The notes under the pieces: model-generated | The model's database searches: none | What the model was told of the DNA's origin: nothing | What the model saw: only the letters and a program-made list of their open reading frames with translations | Part shown: one piece after another, positions 53,490 to 63,224 of the stretch | Layout: each line of letters opens with the position of its first letter | Numbering within the stretch: position 1 is the first letter of the stretch | Made by a program: the position numbers and the translations under genes | Assembly: GCF_004210305.1 (NCBI RefSeq) | Contig: NZ_SCFB01000002.1 | Coordinates: 62,001 to 126,000 of the forward strand | Length of the DNA stretch: 64,000 nucleotides | Direction: 5' to 3' | From: Candidatus Finniella inopinata | GTDB taxonomy: Bacteria; Pseudomonadota; Alphaproteobacteria; Paracaedibacterales; CAIULA01

Positions 53490-55604
53490 ATGTCTCATTT
53501 TTTTAAAATTCACCGCCAAGAAATTAATTGGGGCGGGCGCACACTTAGCCTTGAAACAGGAAAAATTGCCCGTCAAGCTGACGCGGCTATCATGGTTACT
53601 TATGGCGAAACCACGGTTTTATGTACAGTGGTTGGCAATAAACACGCAAATCCAGCAGCAAGCTTTTTCCCCTTATCAGTTCATTATCAAGAAAAATCAT
53701 TTGCTGTAGGACGCATTCCTGGTGGTTTTTTTAAACGCGAAGGACGCCCATCTGAGAAAGAAGTCTTAACATCGCGCCTTATTGACCGCCCTATTCGCCC
53801 TTTATTTCCCGACGGCTTTTATAACGAGGTCCAGGTTGTTTGTACGGTCCTTAGTTACGATTACGAGAATGACGCCGACATTGCAGCCTTAGTAGGCACC
53901 TCAGCTGCCTTAAGTTTATCAGGCATTCCTTTTGCTGGCCCTGTGGGTGCAGCCCGTGTGGGATATGTTGATGGTCAACTTGTCTTGAATCCAATTCCTG
54001 AACAGATGCAGACCTCTTCCCTTGATTTAGTGGTTGCTGGAACGCGTGAAGGCGTTTTGATGGTTGAATCCGAGGCAAAGGAATTGTCAGAAGACCTCAT
54101 GCTCCAAGCTGTTGAGTTCGGTCATCAATCATTTCAACCGGTGATCGCAATGATCGAAGCTTTGAAGACCCAAGCTGGTAAAGCAAGTTGGGCGATGCCT
54201 TTATTGCCTGACAATATCGAAGTTTTGAAAAAGCACATTACCAAAGTTGCTGAAAATGATTTGAAGCAAGCGTACGAGCTGTCACAAAAACAAGAACGGT
54301 ATGAGGCCATTCATAGTACGCAGTTAAAAACAAAAGAAGCCTTAGAAGGCGAGATTTTTAATGATCTTATTTTTGATCAACTGTTTGAAGAATTAAAATC
54401 AGATATCGTACGCAACAACGTTTTGGACAAAGACAAACGGGTTGATGGTCGCGGTTTAACCAATATTAGGCCGATTGAGTGTGAGGTTGGAATTATCCCT
54501 CGCACCCATGGCAGCGCCTTGTTTACCCGCGGTGAAACACAGGCCCTTGTTGTTGCCACCCTTGGTACTGGCCAAGATGAACAAACAATCGACGCCTTGG
54601 AAGGCGAATTCAAAGAACGCTTCTTGTTGCATTACAACTTCCCCTCTTATTCTGTTGGTGAGGTTGGTCGCATGTCTTCCCCCGGTCGCCGTGAAATTGG
54701 TCATGGTCGCCTGGCATGGCGGGCTTTGCGTCCACTTTTACCCACCCGTGAGGGATTCCCTTATACCATGCGCGCTGTATCAGAGGTGACTGAATCAAAC
54801 GGATCATCATCGATGGCAACCGTGTGCGGAACATCGTTGGCATTGATGGATGCCGGCGTTCCCTTGATAAGACCGGTTGCTGGTATTGCCATGGGATTGA
54901 TCAAAGAAGGTGATAAGTTTGCAGTCTTGTCGGACATTTTGGGTGACGAAGATCACTTGGGCGACATGGATTTCAAGGTTGCGGGTACAGAGGTTGGTAT
55001 CACGGCCTTGCAGATGGATATCAAAATCACCAGCATTACACATGAGATCATGAAAATCGCCCTGGAACAGGCCCATAAGGGACGCCTGCATATTTTGGAG
55101 CAGATGGCAAAAGCTTTGGAAGGATCACGCGTTCAGGTCAGCACCTATGCACCACGCATGACAACCATGAAGATTAATCGCGATAAAATTCGCGATATCA
55201 TCGGTGCTGGTGGCAAAGTCATCCGCGAGATTTGTGAAAAAAGTGGCGCCAAAATTGACATTGACGAAGATGGTCAAATTTCAATTGCCGGTCCAGATTC
55301 GGAAAGCCTTGAGCACGCCATAGCCATGATCACGAATATTGTGGGTGAACCAGAGGTCGGCGCGATTTATACCGGTAAAGTTGTCAAGATCATGGAATTT
55401 GGTGCTTTCGTAAACTTTATGGGCAGCAAGGATGGTCTTGTGCACATCAGTGAATTGGCACCCAACCGGGTTAACAAAGTCACTGATATTGTACAAGTCG
55501 GTGATACGGTTCAGGTTAAGTTTGTTGGCTTTGATGATCGTGGCAAGCTGAAACTGAGCATGAAAGCAGTATCGGGCCCTCAAAACCCAAGTGAAGGTGC
55601 ATAA
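53490..55604 (+). CDS. pnp: Polyribonucleotide nucleotidyltransferase
   Basis: The 704-residue phosphorolytic 3' exonuclease has two RNase PH-like domains ([21 protein letters not shown] in parts; [16 protein letters not shown]), then KH ([15 protein letters not shown], near residue 570) and S1 ([20 protein letters not shown], near 635). I start at ATG 53490 ([16 protein letters not shown]), as in other alphaproteobacteria; a TTG at 53463 would add nine residues. It ends the truB-rpsO-pnp unit. Confidence 0.96.
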   Translation: MSHFFKIHRQEINWGGRTLSLETGKIARQADAAIMVTYGETTVLCTVVGNKHANPAASFFPLSVHYQEKSFAVGRIPGGFFKREGRPSEKEVLTSRLIDRPIRPLFPDGFYNEVQVVCTVLSYDYENDADIAALVGTSAALSLSGIPFAGPVGAARVGYVDGQLVLNPIPEQMQTSSLDLVVAGTREGVLMVESEAKELSEDLMLQAVEFGHQSFQPVIAMIEALKTQAGKASWAMPLLPDNIEVLKKHITKVAENDLKQAYELSQKQERYEAIHSTQLKTKEALEGEIFNDLIFDQLFEELKSDIVRNNVLDKDKRVDGRGLTNIRPIECEVGIIPRTHGSALFTRGETQALVVATLGTGQDEQTIDALEGEFKERFLLHYNFPSYSVGEVGRMSSPGRREIGHGRLAWRALRPLLPTREGFPYTMRAVSEVTESNGSSSMATVCGTSLALMDAGVPLIRPVAGIAMGLIKEGDKFAVLSDILGDEDHLGDMDFKVAGTEVGITALQMDIKITSITHEIMKIALEQAHKGRLHILEQMAKALEGSRVQVSTYAPRMTTMKINRDKIRDIIGAGGKVIREICEKSGAKIDIDEDGQISIAGPDSESLEHAIAMITNIVGEPEVGAIYTGKVVKIMEFGAFVNFMGSKDGLVHISELAPNRVNKVTDIVQVGDTVQVKFVGFDDRGKLKLSMKAVSGPQNPSEGA

Positions 55605-55652
55605 TACTTCCAGTAGCCTATTCATAGGGAAATTTAGAAGAAAAGTAATTCT

Positions 55653-56591
55653 ATGAATATGGCTTCCCGTTTGTTTTTTGTGAAAGTGTTTTTTACAGGC
55701 CTAATTGTCTACTTTCTAGGTAAAAAACTAGACTTTCAATTGGTAAAACAAACGTTAAAACAATTGTCTTATCCCACAGTTTTGGCCGGCATAGGGTGTC
55801 TGTGGGTTGGTATTTCTGCGGGCGCCAAGCGATGGCAAGAGATTATTAGTTGTCAGACTAAAACCTTACCTTTGTTAGACCTGTGGCGCCAAACCGTCAT
55901 TGGGGCTTTCTTAAATCAATGCCTACCCAGTTCGGTGGGCGGCGATGTATACCGTGGGTTTATGGCTAAACAATATGGTCTGACCACAGAATGGGCGATT
56001 AACAGCACCCTTATTGACCGTCTTTACGGCCTGATGGGGTTTGTTCTTTTAGGCATTTTGGCCCTTCCTGGACAATTTGACACCCTGAACCAAACAAGCT
56101 TGGGTCAAACAATGATCGTTTGTTTACTTTTAGCGGGTGCGGGTTTTACGACCTTGGCATTTTTTCATCGTCTGCCATTACCAAAAGTTTCCGTTTTGAC
56201 GTTCCTGGAAACTTTTTCAAAGCAATTTTACCTGACGTTAAAGAACCGTGACCATACCGGAAAGATCTTGGCTTGTTCCTGGATCACCACTCTTGGGTGC
56301 ACTTTTCCTTTGTACCTGATTTCTTTGGACATGAATCTTTCCCTAACCTTTGGGCAAATTGTGATCGCCCTTCCCTTTATTTTTTTAATAGCCGTGGTGC
56401 CCATTTCCTTTGCGGGTTGGGGCTTGCGAGAAGGGACAATGGTCGTGGCCCTTGGTCTATTTGGCATCGGTAAAGAGCAGGCATTTTCTTTGTCTGTTGT
56501 TTATGGTTTAATTCAGCTGTTGGCGGCCTTGCCTGGCTTAATCGTTTGGTTGGCTTTCCCTCATTCTCCATCAGAAGGAAAATCAGCATGA
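55653..56591 (+). CDS. Lysylphosphatidylglycerol synthase TM region/UPF0104-type membrane protein
   Basis: The 312-residue protein has about eight membrane helices and the family motif LPSSVGGDVYRGFMAKQYG near residues 90-108, with STLIDRLYGL just after. Such proteins are flippase-like; the lipid or sugar moved is unknown. The soluble transferase domain of MprF is absent. Its TGA overlaps the mutL ATG as ATGA, so the two are translationally coupled, which is an odd functional pairing. Confidence 0.85.
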   Translation: MNMASRLFFVKVFFTGLIVYFLGKKLDFQLVKQTLKQLSYPTVLAGIGCLWVGISAGAKRWQEIISCQTKTLPLLDLWRQTVIGAFLNQCLPSSVGGDVYRGFMAKQYGLTTEWAINSTLIDRLYGLMGFVLLGILALPGQFDTLNQTSLGQTMIVCLLLAGAGFTTLAFFHRLPLPKVSVLTFLETFSKQFYLTLKNRDHTGKILACSWITTLGCTFPLYLISLDMNLSLTFGQIVIALPFIFLIAVVPISFAGWGLREGTMVVALGLFGIGKEQAFSLSVVYGLIQLLAALPGLIVWLAFPHSPSEGKSA

Positions 56592-58375
56592 CATCACCTA
56601 TTCGGTTACTTGACTCTACCTTGATCAACCAAATCGCTGCTGGTGAAGTCATCGAACGCCCCGCTGCCGCCGTAAAGGAATTGGTCGAAAATGCGGTGGA
56701 TGCGGGTGCGACCCATATTGATATTCTGTTGCGCGAGGGCGGCAGGACCCTGATTCAAATCACGGATAATGGCTGCGGCATGGAACGGGATGATTTATGG
56801 TTGGCCGTTGAACGGCACGCGACCTCTAAACTGCCCGAGGGGGATTTATTTAACATCAAAAGCTTTGGCTTTCGGGGCGAGGCTTTACCCTCCATCGGTG
56901 CCGTCAGCCGCCTGACCATCACCAGTCGACCAGCCCACCAAGACACGGCCTGGGAATTATTCTTAGAGGGGGGCGTAAAAAATGAGCCCAAGATAGTCGC
57001 CTACCCGATAGGGACACGTATCAGTGTTCGGGACTTATTTTATGCCACGCCGGCCCGATTGAAATTCCTAAAAAGCATCAACACCGAATTATCCCATTGT
57101 GTCGATTGTATCAACCGGCTGGCTTTGGCCCACCCCCATATCAGATTCCATTTAAAAGAAACCGACCGGGTTTTGATTGATTATCCGTCAAGCCCAAGCT
57201 TAGAATACCGAATGACGCAAATTTTGGGGGCTGATTTTGTCAATAATGCCCGCCCGATCCAGGGACAACGCGACAATGTGGGAATTAAAGGCTGGGTCAG
57301 TTTGCCAACCTATAACCGCAGTCAGTCAACAGAACAATTCTTGTTTGTGAATAACCGACCCGTGCGCGACAAATTGTTTCATGCGGCCATTCGAGTCGCC
57401 TACCAAGATTTACTGGCAGGAAACCGTTACCCCGTTGTGGTGGCGTATCTAACCGTTGATCCTGACGAGGTGGATGTGAACGTTCACCCTGCCAAAACGG
57501 AGGTTCGCTTTCGGGATGCGCAGATCGTGCGGGGGCTTGTGATCAATGCCATACGCCAAACGCTGGTAAGCCATGGCCAAACGACCTCTTCCCACTTAGG
57601 CGATCAGGCGATAGCTGTTTTGCGGCCCTCAGCGCCACCTTCCAACATTCCTTCTTATGCGGCAGCCTCCTCCCGATTCAATCCATCCTTTGCGCCCCCA
57701 AGACCCCCTGCATTTCAGGGATTTATCCCAAGCTCACCAACGGCGGCTGCCTCCGTTGCCCAAAACCTTTATGAAGTTCCCGAGACGCACAACGATTGGC
57801 CTTTGGGACAAGCTGTTGGCCAAATCCACAGCACCTTCATTTTGGCTGAAAAGGCTGACAGCCTTGTGATTGTTGACCAGCATGCCGCCCATGAACGCCT
57901 GGTGTATGAACAACTAAAACAAAACCTGCATGAAAAAAATGTGGCCAGCCAGGCTGTGTTGTTGCCAGAGGTGTTGACGGTCGCGCAAACGGACTTGGCC
58001 CTTTTGGAACCCCACCTTCCAGAGTTACAAGGCCTAGGATTTGACATTGAAGTCTACAGTGGGAATGCCCTGGTTGTGCGCCAAATTCCAGCGTTATTAA
58101 GCGGCCTAAAAGCCAGCGATTTCATTCATGACCTGCTGAGTGACCTTAAGGAATTGGACCAAGGGGTTGCCGTTACTGAAAAATTGTACGAAATTTTATC
58201 GAGTGTTGCGTGTAGAGGCAGTATTCGCGCCGGCCGCAAATTATCCTTACAAGAAATGAATGCGATGCTGAGACAAATGGAATCCACGCCCCTTTCAGGA
58301 CAATGCAACCACGGCCGCCCCACTTATGTGGAATTGAAAAAAACCGATATTGAGAAATTGTTTGGACGGCGGTAG
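56588..58375 (+). CDS. mutL: DNA mismatch repair protein MutL
   Basis: The 595-residue protein has the GHKL ATPase motifs IAAGEVIERPAAAVKELVENA, DNGCGM and the FGFRGEALPSI lid, with the DEVDVNVHPAKTEVRF block. A Pro-rich linker near 340-405 leads to the C-terminal dimerisation domain. The latent endonuclease motif DQHAAHERLVYE near residue 430 (DQHA-x2-E-x4-E) and QCNHGRPT near the end are intact, so it should nick DNA without MutH. ATG at 56588 with AAGGA; the longer frame start lies inside the upstream gene. Confidence 0.96.
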   Translation: MTSPIRLLDSTLINQIAAGEVIERPAAAVKELVENAVDAGATHIDILLREGGRTLIQITDNGCGMERDDLWLAVERHATSKLPEGDLFNIKSFGFRGEALPSIGAVSRLTITSRPAHQDTAWELFLEGGVKNEPKIVAYPIGTRISVRDLFYATPARLKFLKSINTELSHCVDCINRLALAHPHIRFHLKETDRVLIDYPSSPSLEYRMTQILGADFVNNARPIQGQRDNVGIKGWVSLPTYNRSQSTEQFLFVNNRPVRDKLFHAAIRVAYQDLLAGNRYPVVVAYLTVDPDEVDVNVHPAKTEVRFRDAQIVRGLVINAIRQTLVSHGQTTSSHLGDQAIAVLRPSAPPSNIPSYAAASSRFNPSFAPPRPPAFQGFIPSSPTAAASVAQNLYEVPETHNDWPLGQAVGQIHSTFILAEKADSLVIVDQHAAHERLVYEQLKQNLHEKNVASQAVLLPEVLTVAQTDLALLEPHLPELQGLGFDIEVYSGNALVVRQIPALLSGLKASDFIHDLLSDLKELDQGVAVTEKLYEILSSVACRGSIRAGRKLSLQEMNAMLRQMESTPLSGQCNHGRPTYVELKKTDIEKLFGRR

Positions 58376-58432
58376 GGGGAATTGGAATACATTCAAACAA
58401 CCAATTCGGCTCAAACACTAAATTTTTCAACG

Positions 58433-59023
58433 TCATGAACCAAAATTAGCAGAACCTCCAGAAAAAGCCCGCTCCACCTGTTCACAGTAATAATGATAAA
58501 ATAAGATGTGGGCTTGTTGAATATGGGGGGTGATTGTGCTTGGCATATCAAGCAGAACATCTGTCAAGGGTTCCAGCCGCCCTCCCCCTTTTCCTGTCAA
58601 GGCAATCGTCGTCATTGATTGTTTTTTTGCCTGTTCAAACGCCCGGATAACATTGGGCGAATTGCCACTGGTCGACAAGCCCATCAGAACACCACCTTCT
58701 TGCCCATAGGCCTCCACCTGGCGGGAAAAAACGGTCTCGTACCCATAATCATTCCCCAAGGCCGTTAGAATAACAGGGTTATCTGACAAACATATAACGT
58801 TCAAAGCCTGTCGTTCTTTCAGATATCGGCCCACCAGTTCGCCTGCTATATGTTGCGCATCAGATGCCGATCCGCCATTACCACAAACCAACAAAGGGCG
58901 CCCCGTCTTTAAAGCATGAACCGTAACGTCAATGGCTTTATCCAACCGTTGATGCAAAGTGTTTGAATTCAAAACATCCTGATAAACTTGCAGGGATTGA
59001 CGGGTGTAATCGGCAAAACTCAT
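58433..59023 (-). CDS. gmhA: Phosphoheptose isomerase
   Basis: The 196-residue SIS-domain enzyme converts sedoheptulose 7-phosphate to D-glycero-D-manno-heptose 7-phosphate for the lipopolysaccharide core. Motifs: LLVCGNGGSASDAQHIAGELVGRY, LSTSGNSPNVIRA and TPHIQQAHILFYHYYCEQVE. AGGA lies about 10 bases before the ATG. It begins 11 bp after chpT, so it is probably cotranscribed with that gene; transketolase at 5.5 kb can supply its substrate. Confidence 0.94.
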   Translation of the reverse strand: MSFADYTRQSLQVYQDVLNSNTLHQRLDKAIDVTVHALKTGRPLLVCGNGGSASDAQHIAGELVGRYLKERQALNVICLSDNPVILTALGNDYGYETVFSRQVEAYGQEGGVLMGLSTSGNSPNVIRAFEQAKKQSMTTIALTGKGGGRLEPLTDVLLDMPSTITPHIQQAHILFYHYYCEQVERAFSGGSANFGS

Positions 59024-59034
59024 AATTTAAAATC

Positions 59035-59637
59035 CTAACAAATACTGATGCTGAATCTATGCCTATCAATGAGCTCATACGCAATCGTTTTGTTAAAGGT
59101 ATCGCTTAAATGATGCAGATATGAAACCACAATAATGCGGATGTTCGGTGATCTTAAGGCGACAGATCGGCTGCAAATGGCGTCTAAACAGTCAGGGCGC
59201 CACTGAACTGTGGAACCGTGACATTCCAGGGAAATTTTGGTGCCTAGAATAATTTTGATGGTACCACCACGAATAAGTGTTTCGCTGGCCACTACAAACA
59301 ACCCCAAAACCAAAGGCGCCAGACGATCATCGTCAAGACATACCCCCTGCCATTCTAGACGGATAGACTTTAGCTGTGCCATTCGTTCTAGAACCGTCTG
59401 AACTTCACTAAGGCTAGCCTTATAGGTAAATAACAGTCGAAAGAACTTTAACTGCAGTTGAGCCGTTTCACAGCTTTTTTGCAATGCCTGGGTGGTGTCG
59501 CTATCTGGCGCACCCTCCCCCAACATTTCTAGCCCCAAACCTAAAGAGCCCAACGGCGAGGCCAGATCATGGCAAAACTTGGCAATGAGCATAGGAACCC
59601 AGGCGGAGATATCTGTATGCATAAAATTCATCACCAT
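59035..59637 (-). CDS. chpT: ChpT-like histidine phosphotransferase
   Basis: The 200-residue protein has the ChpT phosphorylation helix KFCHDLASPLGSLGLGLEML (His near residue 23) and a degenerate HATPase-like second half, as in the family. In Caulobacter ChpT passes phosphate from CckA to CtrA and CpdR. cckA and ctrA are not in the window. A perfect CtrA-type box lies 61 bp upstream of its ATG, which fits feedback. gmhA follows closely on the same strand. Confidence 0.85.
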   Translation of the reverse strand: MVMNFMHTDISAWVPMLIAKFCHDLASPLGSLGLGLEMLGEGAPDSDTTQALQKSCETAQLQLKFFRLLFTYKASLSEVQTVLERMAQLKSIRLEWQGVCLDDDRLAPLVLGLFVVASETLIRGGTIKIILGTKISLECHGSTVQWRPDCLDAICSRSVALRSPNIRIIVVSYLHHLSDTFNKTIAYELIDRHRFSISIC

Positions 59638-59697
59638 TAAAGAAGATAGTTAATGATAAAAAAATGCCAAAAATTAAGCCAGTCATTTTCATAAATT

Positions 59698-59712
59698 TTA
59701 ACGTTTTGTTAA
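59698..59712. promoter_or_regulatory. CtrA-type box between chpT and a secreted coiled-coil gene
   Basis: Perfect TTAA-N7-TTAA (TTAACGTTTTGTTAA) in the 136-bp divergent intergenic region: 61 bp from the chpT ATG and 62 bp from the ATG at 59774. It could act on both. Confidence 0.55.
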
Positions 59713-59773
59713 CCTTCCTACCCATAAAATTTTGTAGGCCATTAATTTTAATTTTTTAAATAGGAAAAAACAT

Positions 59774-60610
59774 ATGAAAATAAGTCAACTTTTAGTGGGT
59801 CTGTGCCTTTTATCGACATCCTGCGTGGCCCGCATGTCACAGGAAGATATCCAAAAAGAGGTCGATGGTTTTAAAATCATACAAACACGAGTTCAACAAA
59901 CCCTGCAACCGATACAAGATGAAATCAATGCTGTTAAAACGAATCTGAGGCCTGCTTTTGAAACAGAAGCCGCTCCTATCAAGGCTCAGATGGGGGCTGT
60001 TGATGAAGAAATCAGAGCTTTAGAGAAACAATGTGATGGGTTAGACCAAAAATTACGTGCAGAGTCAGCCGAACTTGAACAGCAGAAACAAGATGAAATA
60101 CAAAAAACCATCTCTCCTTTACAAGAGGCGTTAGATAAAAGCAGAGAGCCCATTATGGCCAGAGTTCAAGCACTTGAGGCAGAAGAACGAAAAATTTATA
60201 ATGATTATTATAAACTAAAAGCAGATCCAAAGTGGGGCAAATGGTGTGGTGGCATGGAAAGCTTGGACGTTGCTTGGAAAGCTGCAATCCCAAGAGAAGA
60301 GATTAAAAAACTTTATAAATCAGTAGAAAACGATTTACCCCAACGCATAGAAGCAGCCGAAAGAGCGATTGGACTTAAGTATCGAGAAGAATATTTAAAA
60401 AGAGAGGAAGCGTGTAATAGGGCAAGAGAAAAGGTTTATGCCGTCATAAGAGAAAAGGAAACGCATCGTGATGAGCTTCGTAAGCAAACTTACGCCATTG
60501 ATCAACGTCACAGAGCAGCTATTAACGAAGAAGCTATACCTGACCTTGCCATTGTCAGCCGCCTAGCAAGAGAGGTGGAATTTAGAATGGTGTCAGGACT
60601 ACCCGTTTAG
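59774..60610 (+). CDS. Secreted coiled-coil protein, hypothetical
   Basis: The 278-residue protein has a signal peptide (MKISQLLVGLCLLSTSCVA). The STSC before the cleavage region is a weak lipobox. The mature protein is almost entirely helical and rich in Glu, Gln, Lys and Arg, with heptad-like stretches at about residues 30-135 and 190-250. A short non-helical segment near 150-170 holds Trp and Cys (PKWGKWCGGMESLDVAW). No family is recognised. It has its own promoter region with a CtrA-type box, and a terminator follows. Confidence 0.7.
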   Translation: MKISQLLVGLCLLSTSCVARMSQEDIQKEVDGFKIIQTRVQQTLQPIQDEINAVKTNLRPAFETEAAPIKAQMGAVDEEIRALEKQCDGLDQKLRAESAELEQQKQDEIQKTISPLQEALDKSREPIMARVQALEAEERKIYNDYYKLKADPKWGKWCGGMESLDVAWKAAIPREEIKKLYKSVENDLPQRIEAAERAIGLKYREEYLKREEACNRAREKVYAVIREKETHRDELRKQTYAIDQRHRAAINEEAIPDLAIVSRLAREVEFRMVSGLPV

Positions 60611-60641
60611 CTGTACAACGAGGGCCCAAATTATAAAAAAA

Positions 60642-60672
60642 GAGGGACTAAAAAGTCCCTTTTCATTTTTTC
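60642..60672 (+). terminator. Terminator of the coiled-coil gene
   Basis: AGGGACT-AAAA-AGTCCCT followed by TTTTCATTTTTT, 32 bp after the stop. On the minus strand the hairpin also lies behind the RRM gene and is followed by TTTTT, so it probably serves both. Confidence 0.85.
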
Positions 60673-60686
60673 TGTTGATCCAGAAA

Positions 60687-61094
60687 CTAGCGAGAGTAGC
60701 CGCCACGTGGGCGATCGTAACCGCCACCACCACCGCCGCCACGATATCCGCCGCCGTTACCGCCACCGCCATCACGACGAGGGCCGAAATCACGGCCACC
60801 GCCACCGCCGCCACCGAAGTCCCGGTTGTTACTGTATTCACGGGGTTCTTGTGGTTTCGCTTCGGCAACGCTGATCATGCGGCCTTGGCTTTCTTTACCA
60901 TTCAAGTCTTTAATAGCTAACTTTGCTTCTTCATCCGTTGTCATTTCAACAAATCCGAAACCCTTGCTGCGGCCAGAACGACGATCCGTAATAATTTTAG
61001 CTGAGACTACGGACCCTACTTCAGCAAAGACCTTTTCAAGATCACTATCATTCATTGAAAACGATAGATTGCTGACGTATAATTTTTTATTCAT
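60687..61094 (-). CDS. Glycine-rich RNA-binding protein (RRM)
   Basis: The 135-residue protein has one RNA-recognition motif (residues 1-80) with RNP2 KLYVSNLSF and RNP1 KGFGFVEM, followed by a tail of Gly, Arg, Asp and Tyr (RGG-like repeats). This is the layout of plant and cyanobacterial glycine-rich RNA chaperones, often cold-induced. The ATG has a strong AAGGAG site. The 180-bp region upstream is AT-rich and shows no further certain element. Confidence 0.93.
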   Translation of the reverse strand: MNKKLYVSNLSFSMNDSDLEKVFAEVGSVVSAKIITDRRSGRSKGFGFVEMTTDEEAKLAIKDLNGKESQGRMISVAEAKPQEPREYSNNRDFGGGGGGGRDFGPRRDGGGGNGGGYRGGGGGGGYDRPRGGYSR

Positions 61095-61275
61095 GTGAAC
61101 TCCTTAGATATTTTCTTGCCGCGGACAACTGAAGATTCCTATAAACTTTCAATTACAACGGACGACTGACACCTCTAATTATAAGGCCGGAATCCCTTAA
61201 AAAATAGTAAAAAAAAATAAAAATAACAAAAAACTATAAAGATATTTTTAGATAACATTAAGATAATATACACAC

Positions 61276-62196
61276 ATGAACCATTCTTCTTCAAAAAGCG
61301 AACTGATCGGTCACGAAAAAGCCTTTCAAAGTTTACTAAATCTGTACCAACAACAGACTTTAAGCCCCTGTTGGCTGCTGAATGGGCAACAAGGTATAGG
61401 TAAGGCCACCTTTGCTTTAGCCTTTGCACGCCATGTATTGGCGAAGAATACTGTTAACCCTGATGGTTTAAGCCCTGATCTGGTCCAACGTCAAATTCAG
61501 GCAGGCTCGTACCCTAACCTTTTAATCATCCAAAAACCTATTACCGACGGCGAAGAAGCTGGGGAAATTCCGCTGTCTGAAGCCAAAAGAGTTCTAAACT
61601 TTCTGGCCCATTCGGCCATAATTCCCGGTTGGCGTGTCGTTATTGTGGATGCGGCCAATGAATTGAATCGATCAGCTTCCAATTGTTTGTTGAAAATCGT
61701 GGAAGAACCGCCGCCGAAAACGGTTATTTTATTGGTTTGTCACGCGTGGGGGCAGGTTTTGCCCACGTTGCGATCACGCTGCCAGCGTCTCGATTTTTCA
61801 CCACTAACCACAGATGACGTGAAAGATTTGTCGATTGATAATGATTTGTTCGCCGTTTGCCAGGGCAGCCTTGGGTATTACCAACAGCTGGTAAACGCAG
61901 GCGGCGTGGAGTTTTTAAGAACAGTCACCACGATAATCCAAGCCGCGCGACAAGGCCAATGGATTCAGTTGCAAAAATTCTGTCAAGACACAGGCAAACT
62001 GCCCAATCGTTTTGAATGCTTATTGTGGCTTTTACCGAATTTAATTTATCAAAAAACCATTGAAACGAAATCCCCCGACTGGCTGACCGTCGCCCAAAAA
62101 TTAAACGCTTTCCTGGAACAGGCTAAAACAAGCCACTTGGATAAAACCCAGTTTCTGGTAAATTGCTTTTTATTGATTGAGAATCCGAACTGTTGA
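61276..62196 (+). CDS. holB: DNA polymerase III subunit delta'
   Basis: The 306-residue clamp-loader subunit has a Walker A-like GQQGIGKATFALAFA (residues 38-52), the block VIVDAANELNRSASNCLLKIVEEPP and the SRCQRLDF sensor region. With delta, gamma/tau it loads the sliding clamp. The order holB-metG is usual in alphaproteobacteria and is seen here with a GNAT gene in between; tmk, often upstream, is not present. Confidence 0.9.
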   Translation: MNHSSSKSELIGHEKAFQSLLNLYQQQTLSPCWLLNGQQGIGKATFALAFARHVLAKNTVNPDGLSPDLVQRQIQAGSYPNLLIIQKPITDGEEAGEIPLSEAKRVLNFLAHSAIIPGWRVVIVDAANELNRSASNCLLKIVEEPPPKTVILLVCHAWGQVLPTLRSRCQRLDFSPLTTDDVKDLSIDNDLFAVCQGSLGYYQQLVNAGGVEFLRTVTTIIQAARQGQWIQLQKFCQDTGKLPNRFECLLWLLPNLIYQKTIETKSPDWLTVAQKLNAFLEQAKTSHLDKTQFLVNCFLLIENPNC

Positions 62197-62210
62197 TTTG
62201 GGAATGATAT

Positions 62211-62813
62211 ATGATTGAAAGCCCTATCCTTTTAGATCTGCCGGTGCCGTTTTATACATCTCGGCTGATGATCCGCCCCATGATGCCAGGCGACGGCCCT
62301 GCCGTATGGGCAGCCGTTGAAGAATCAAGACCCCAAATCAGAAAGTGGTTGCCGTGGGTTGATGATGTAAAATGTTGGCAAGATTCTGAAAAATCAGCCC
62401 GGCAGTTTTATGCGAATTTTATTTTGAGAAGAGATTTCAATTTTTGCATATTTAAGGGGGACGTGTACGTTGGAGGATGTGGATTGCGCAACGTTAACTG
62501 GGACGTTCCTTCGGCCACTGTAGCGTACTGGTGCCGAGAAAGCCTTCAAGGCCAAGGATATGTTACCGAAGCTGTTGGTGCTCTGACCCTATACGCCTTT
62601 AAAGAAATGGGATTCAAGCGGTTAGTCATTCGTTGTGAACTAGAAAACACGAAAAGCGCGGCCGTTGCGAATCGTCTGGGATTTGATCTGGAAATGACAG
62701 CTAAGGGAATCATGGCGCACCCCCGTACCGAGGAACTTTTGACGATATGCAGTTTCGTGCGATTTGATTCTTCTGGCTTGGAAAATTCCTACTCTTATAA
62801 GCTTGGATCTTAA
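62211..62813 (+). CDS. GNAT acetyltransferase, RimJ/RimL-like
   Basis: The 200-residue protein has the GNAT fold of the RimJ/RimL group: the opening FYTSRLMIRPMMPGDGPAVW, the acetyl-CoA loop CRESLQGQGYVTEAVGALT (R/Q-x2-G-x-G/A near residue 115), and the LVIRCELENTKSAAVANRLGF block. It may acetylate ribosomal proteins or other N-termini; the substrate is unknown. It starts 14 bp after holB and is probably in the same operon. Confidence 0.9.
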   Translation: MIESPILLDLPVPFYTSRLMIRPMMPGDGPAVWAAVEESRPQIRKWLPWVDDVKCWQDSEKSARQFYANFILRRDFNFCIFKGDVYVGGCGLRNVNWDVPSATVAYWCRESLQGQGYVTEAVGALTLYAFKEMGFKRLVIRCELENTKSAAVANRLGFDLEMTAKGIMAHPRTEELLTICSFVRFDSSGLENSYSYKLGS

Positions 62814-63224
62814 TACTGTGTGCAAGTTTTTAAACCAATTTTTCTCCTGGAACTTAGGCCAATCTTTAGACACAATGCGCCCTTGGGGACCCTCCTACGA
62901 CCCAAGCCAAAGAGCCCTCCCCGCCTCCATGCACAACACGACTCTCCCTGTGCCTCCCTATCTTTCGATCTTGAAGCATGTCTTCTCGCAGGCTTCCAAA
63001 CCTGTGAGAATTCGGCTAAAGTCTCAAAACCGGTTCCAAGACTCTACCCCAGGCAATTCTCTTACTTTCAAAAAGAAAAAGAAGGATTTTATATATCCCC
63101 TCGCGCACCCAGCAGACCCGAGTGTAACTAACCACCACAATCAGAATACGATGGGAATGGTTAACAAGTTATGAGCGAAAAAGAAATTCGCACACTGTGT
63201 GTTTTAAACTAGGAAAAAAACTCT
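62814..63224. other. Pyrimidine-rich noncoding gap before metG
   Basis: About 410 bp with many C- and T-rich runs (for example GCCCTCCCCGCCTCC near 62919) and no convincing gene. Open frames here have Pro/Ser-rich products without family features or ribosome sites. I searched for tmRNA, SRP RNA and RNase P RNA signatures and saw none. It may hold a decayed gene, a repeat or an unknown RNA. Confidence 0.35.

Noticed and set aside
60675..60920. Plus-strand Thr/Ala repeat frame
   Set aside because: It is the antisense of the glycine-rich tail of the RRM gene.
62764..63174. Plus-strand frames between the GNAT gene and metG
   Set aside because: The 5' part overlaps the GNAT gene; the rest is Pro/Ser-rich without ribosome site or family features.
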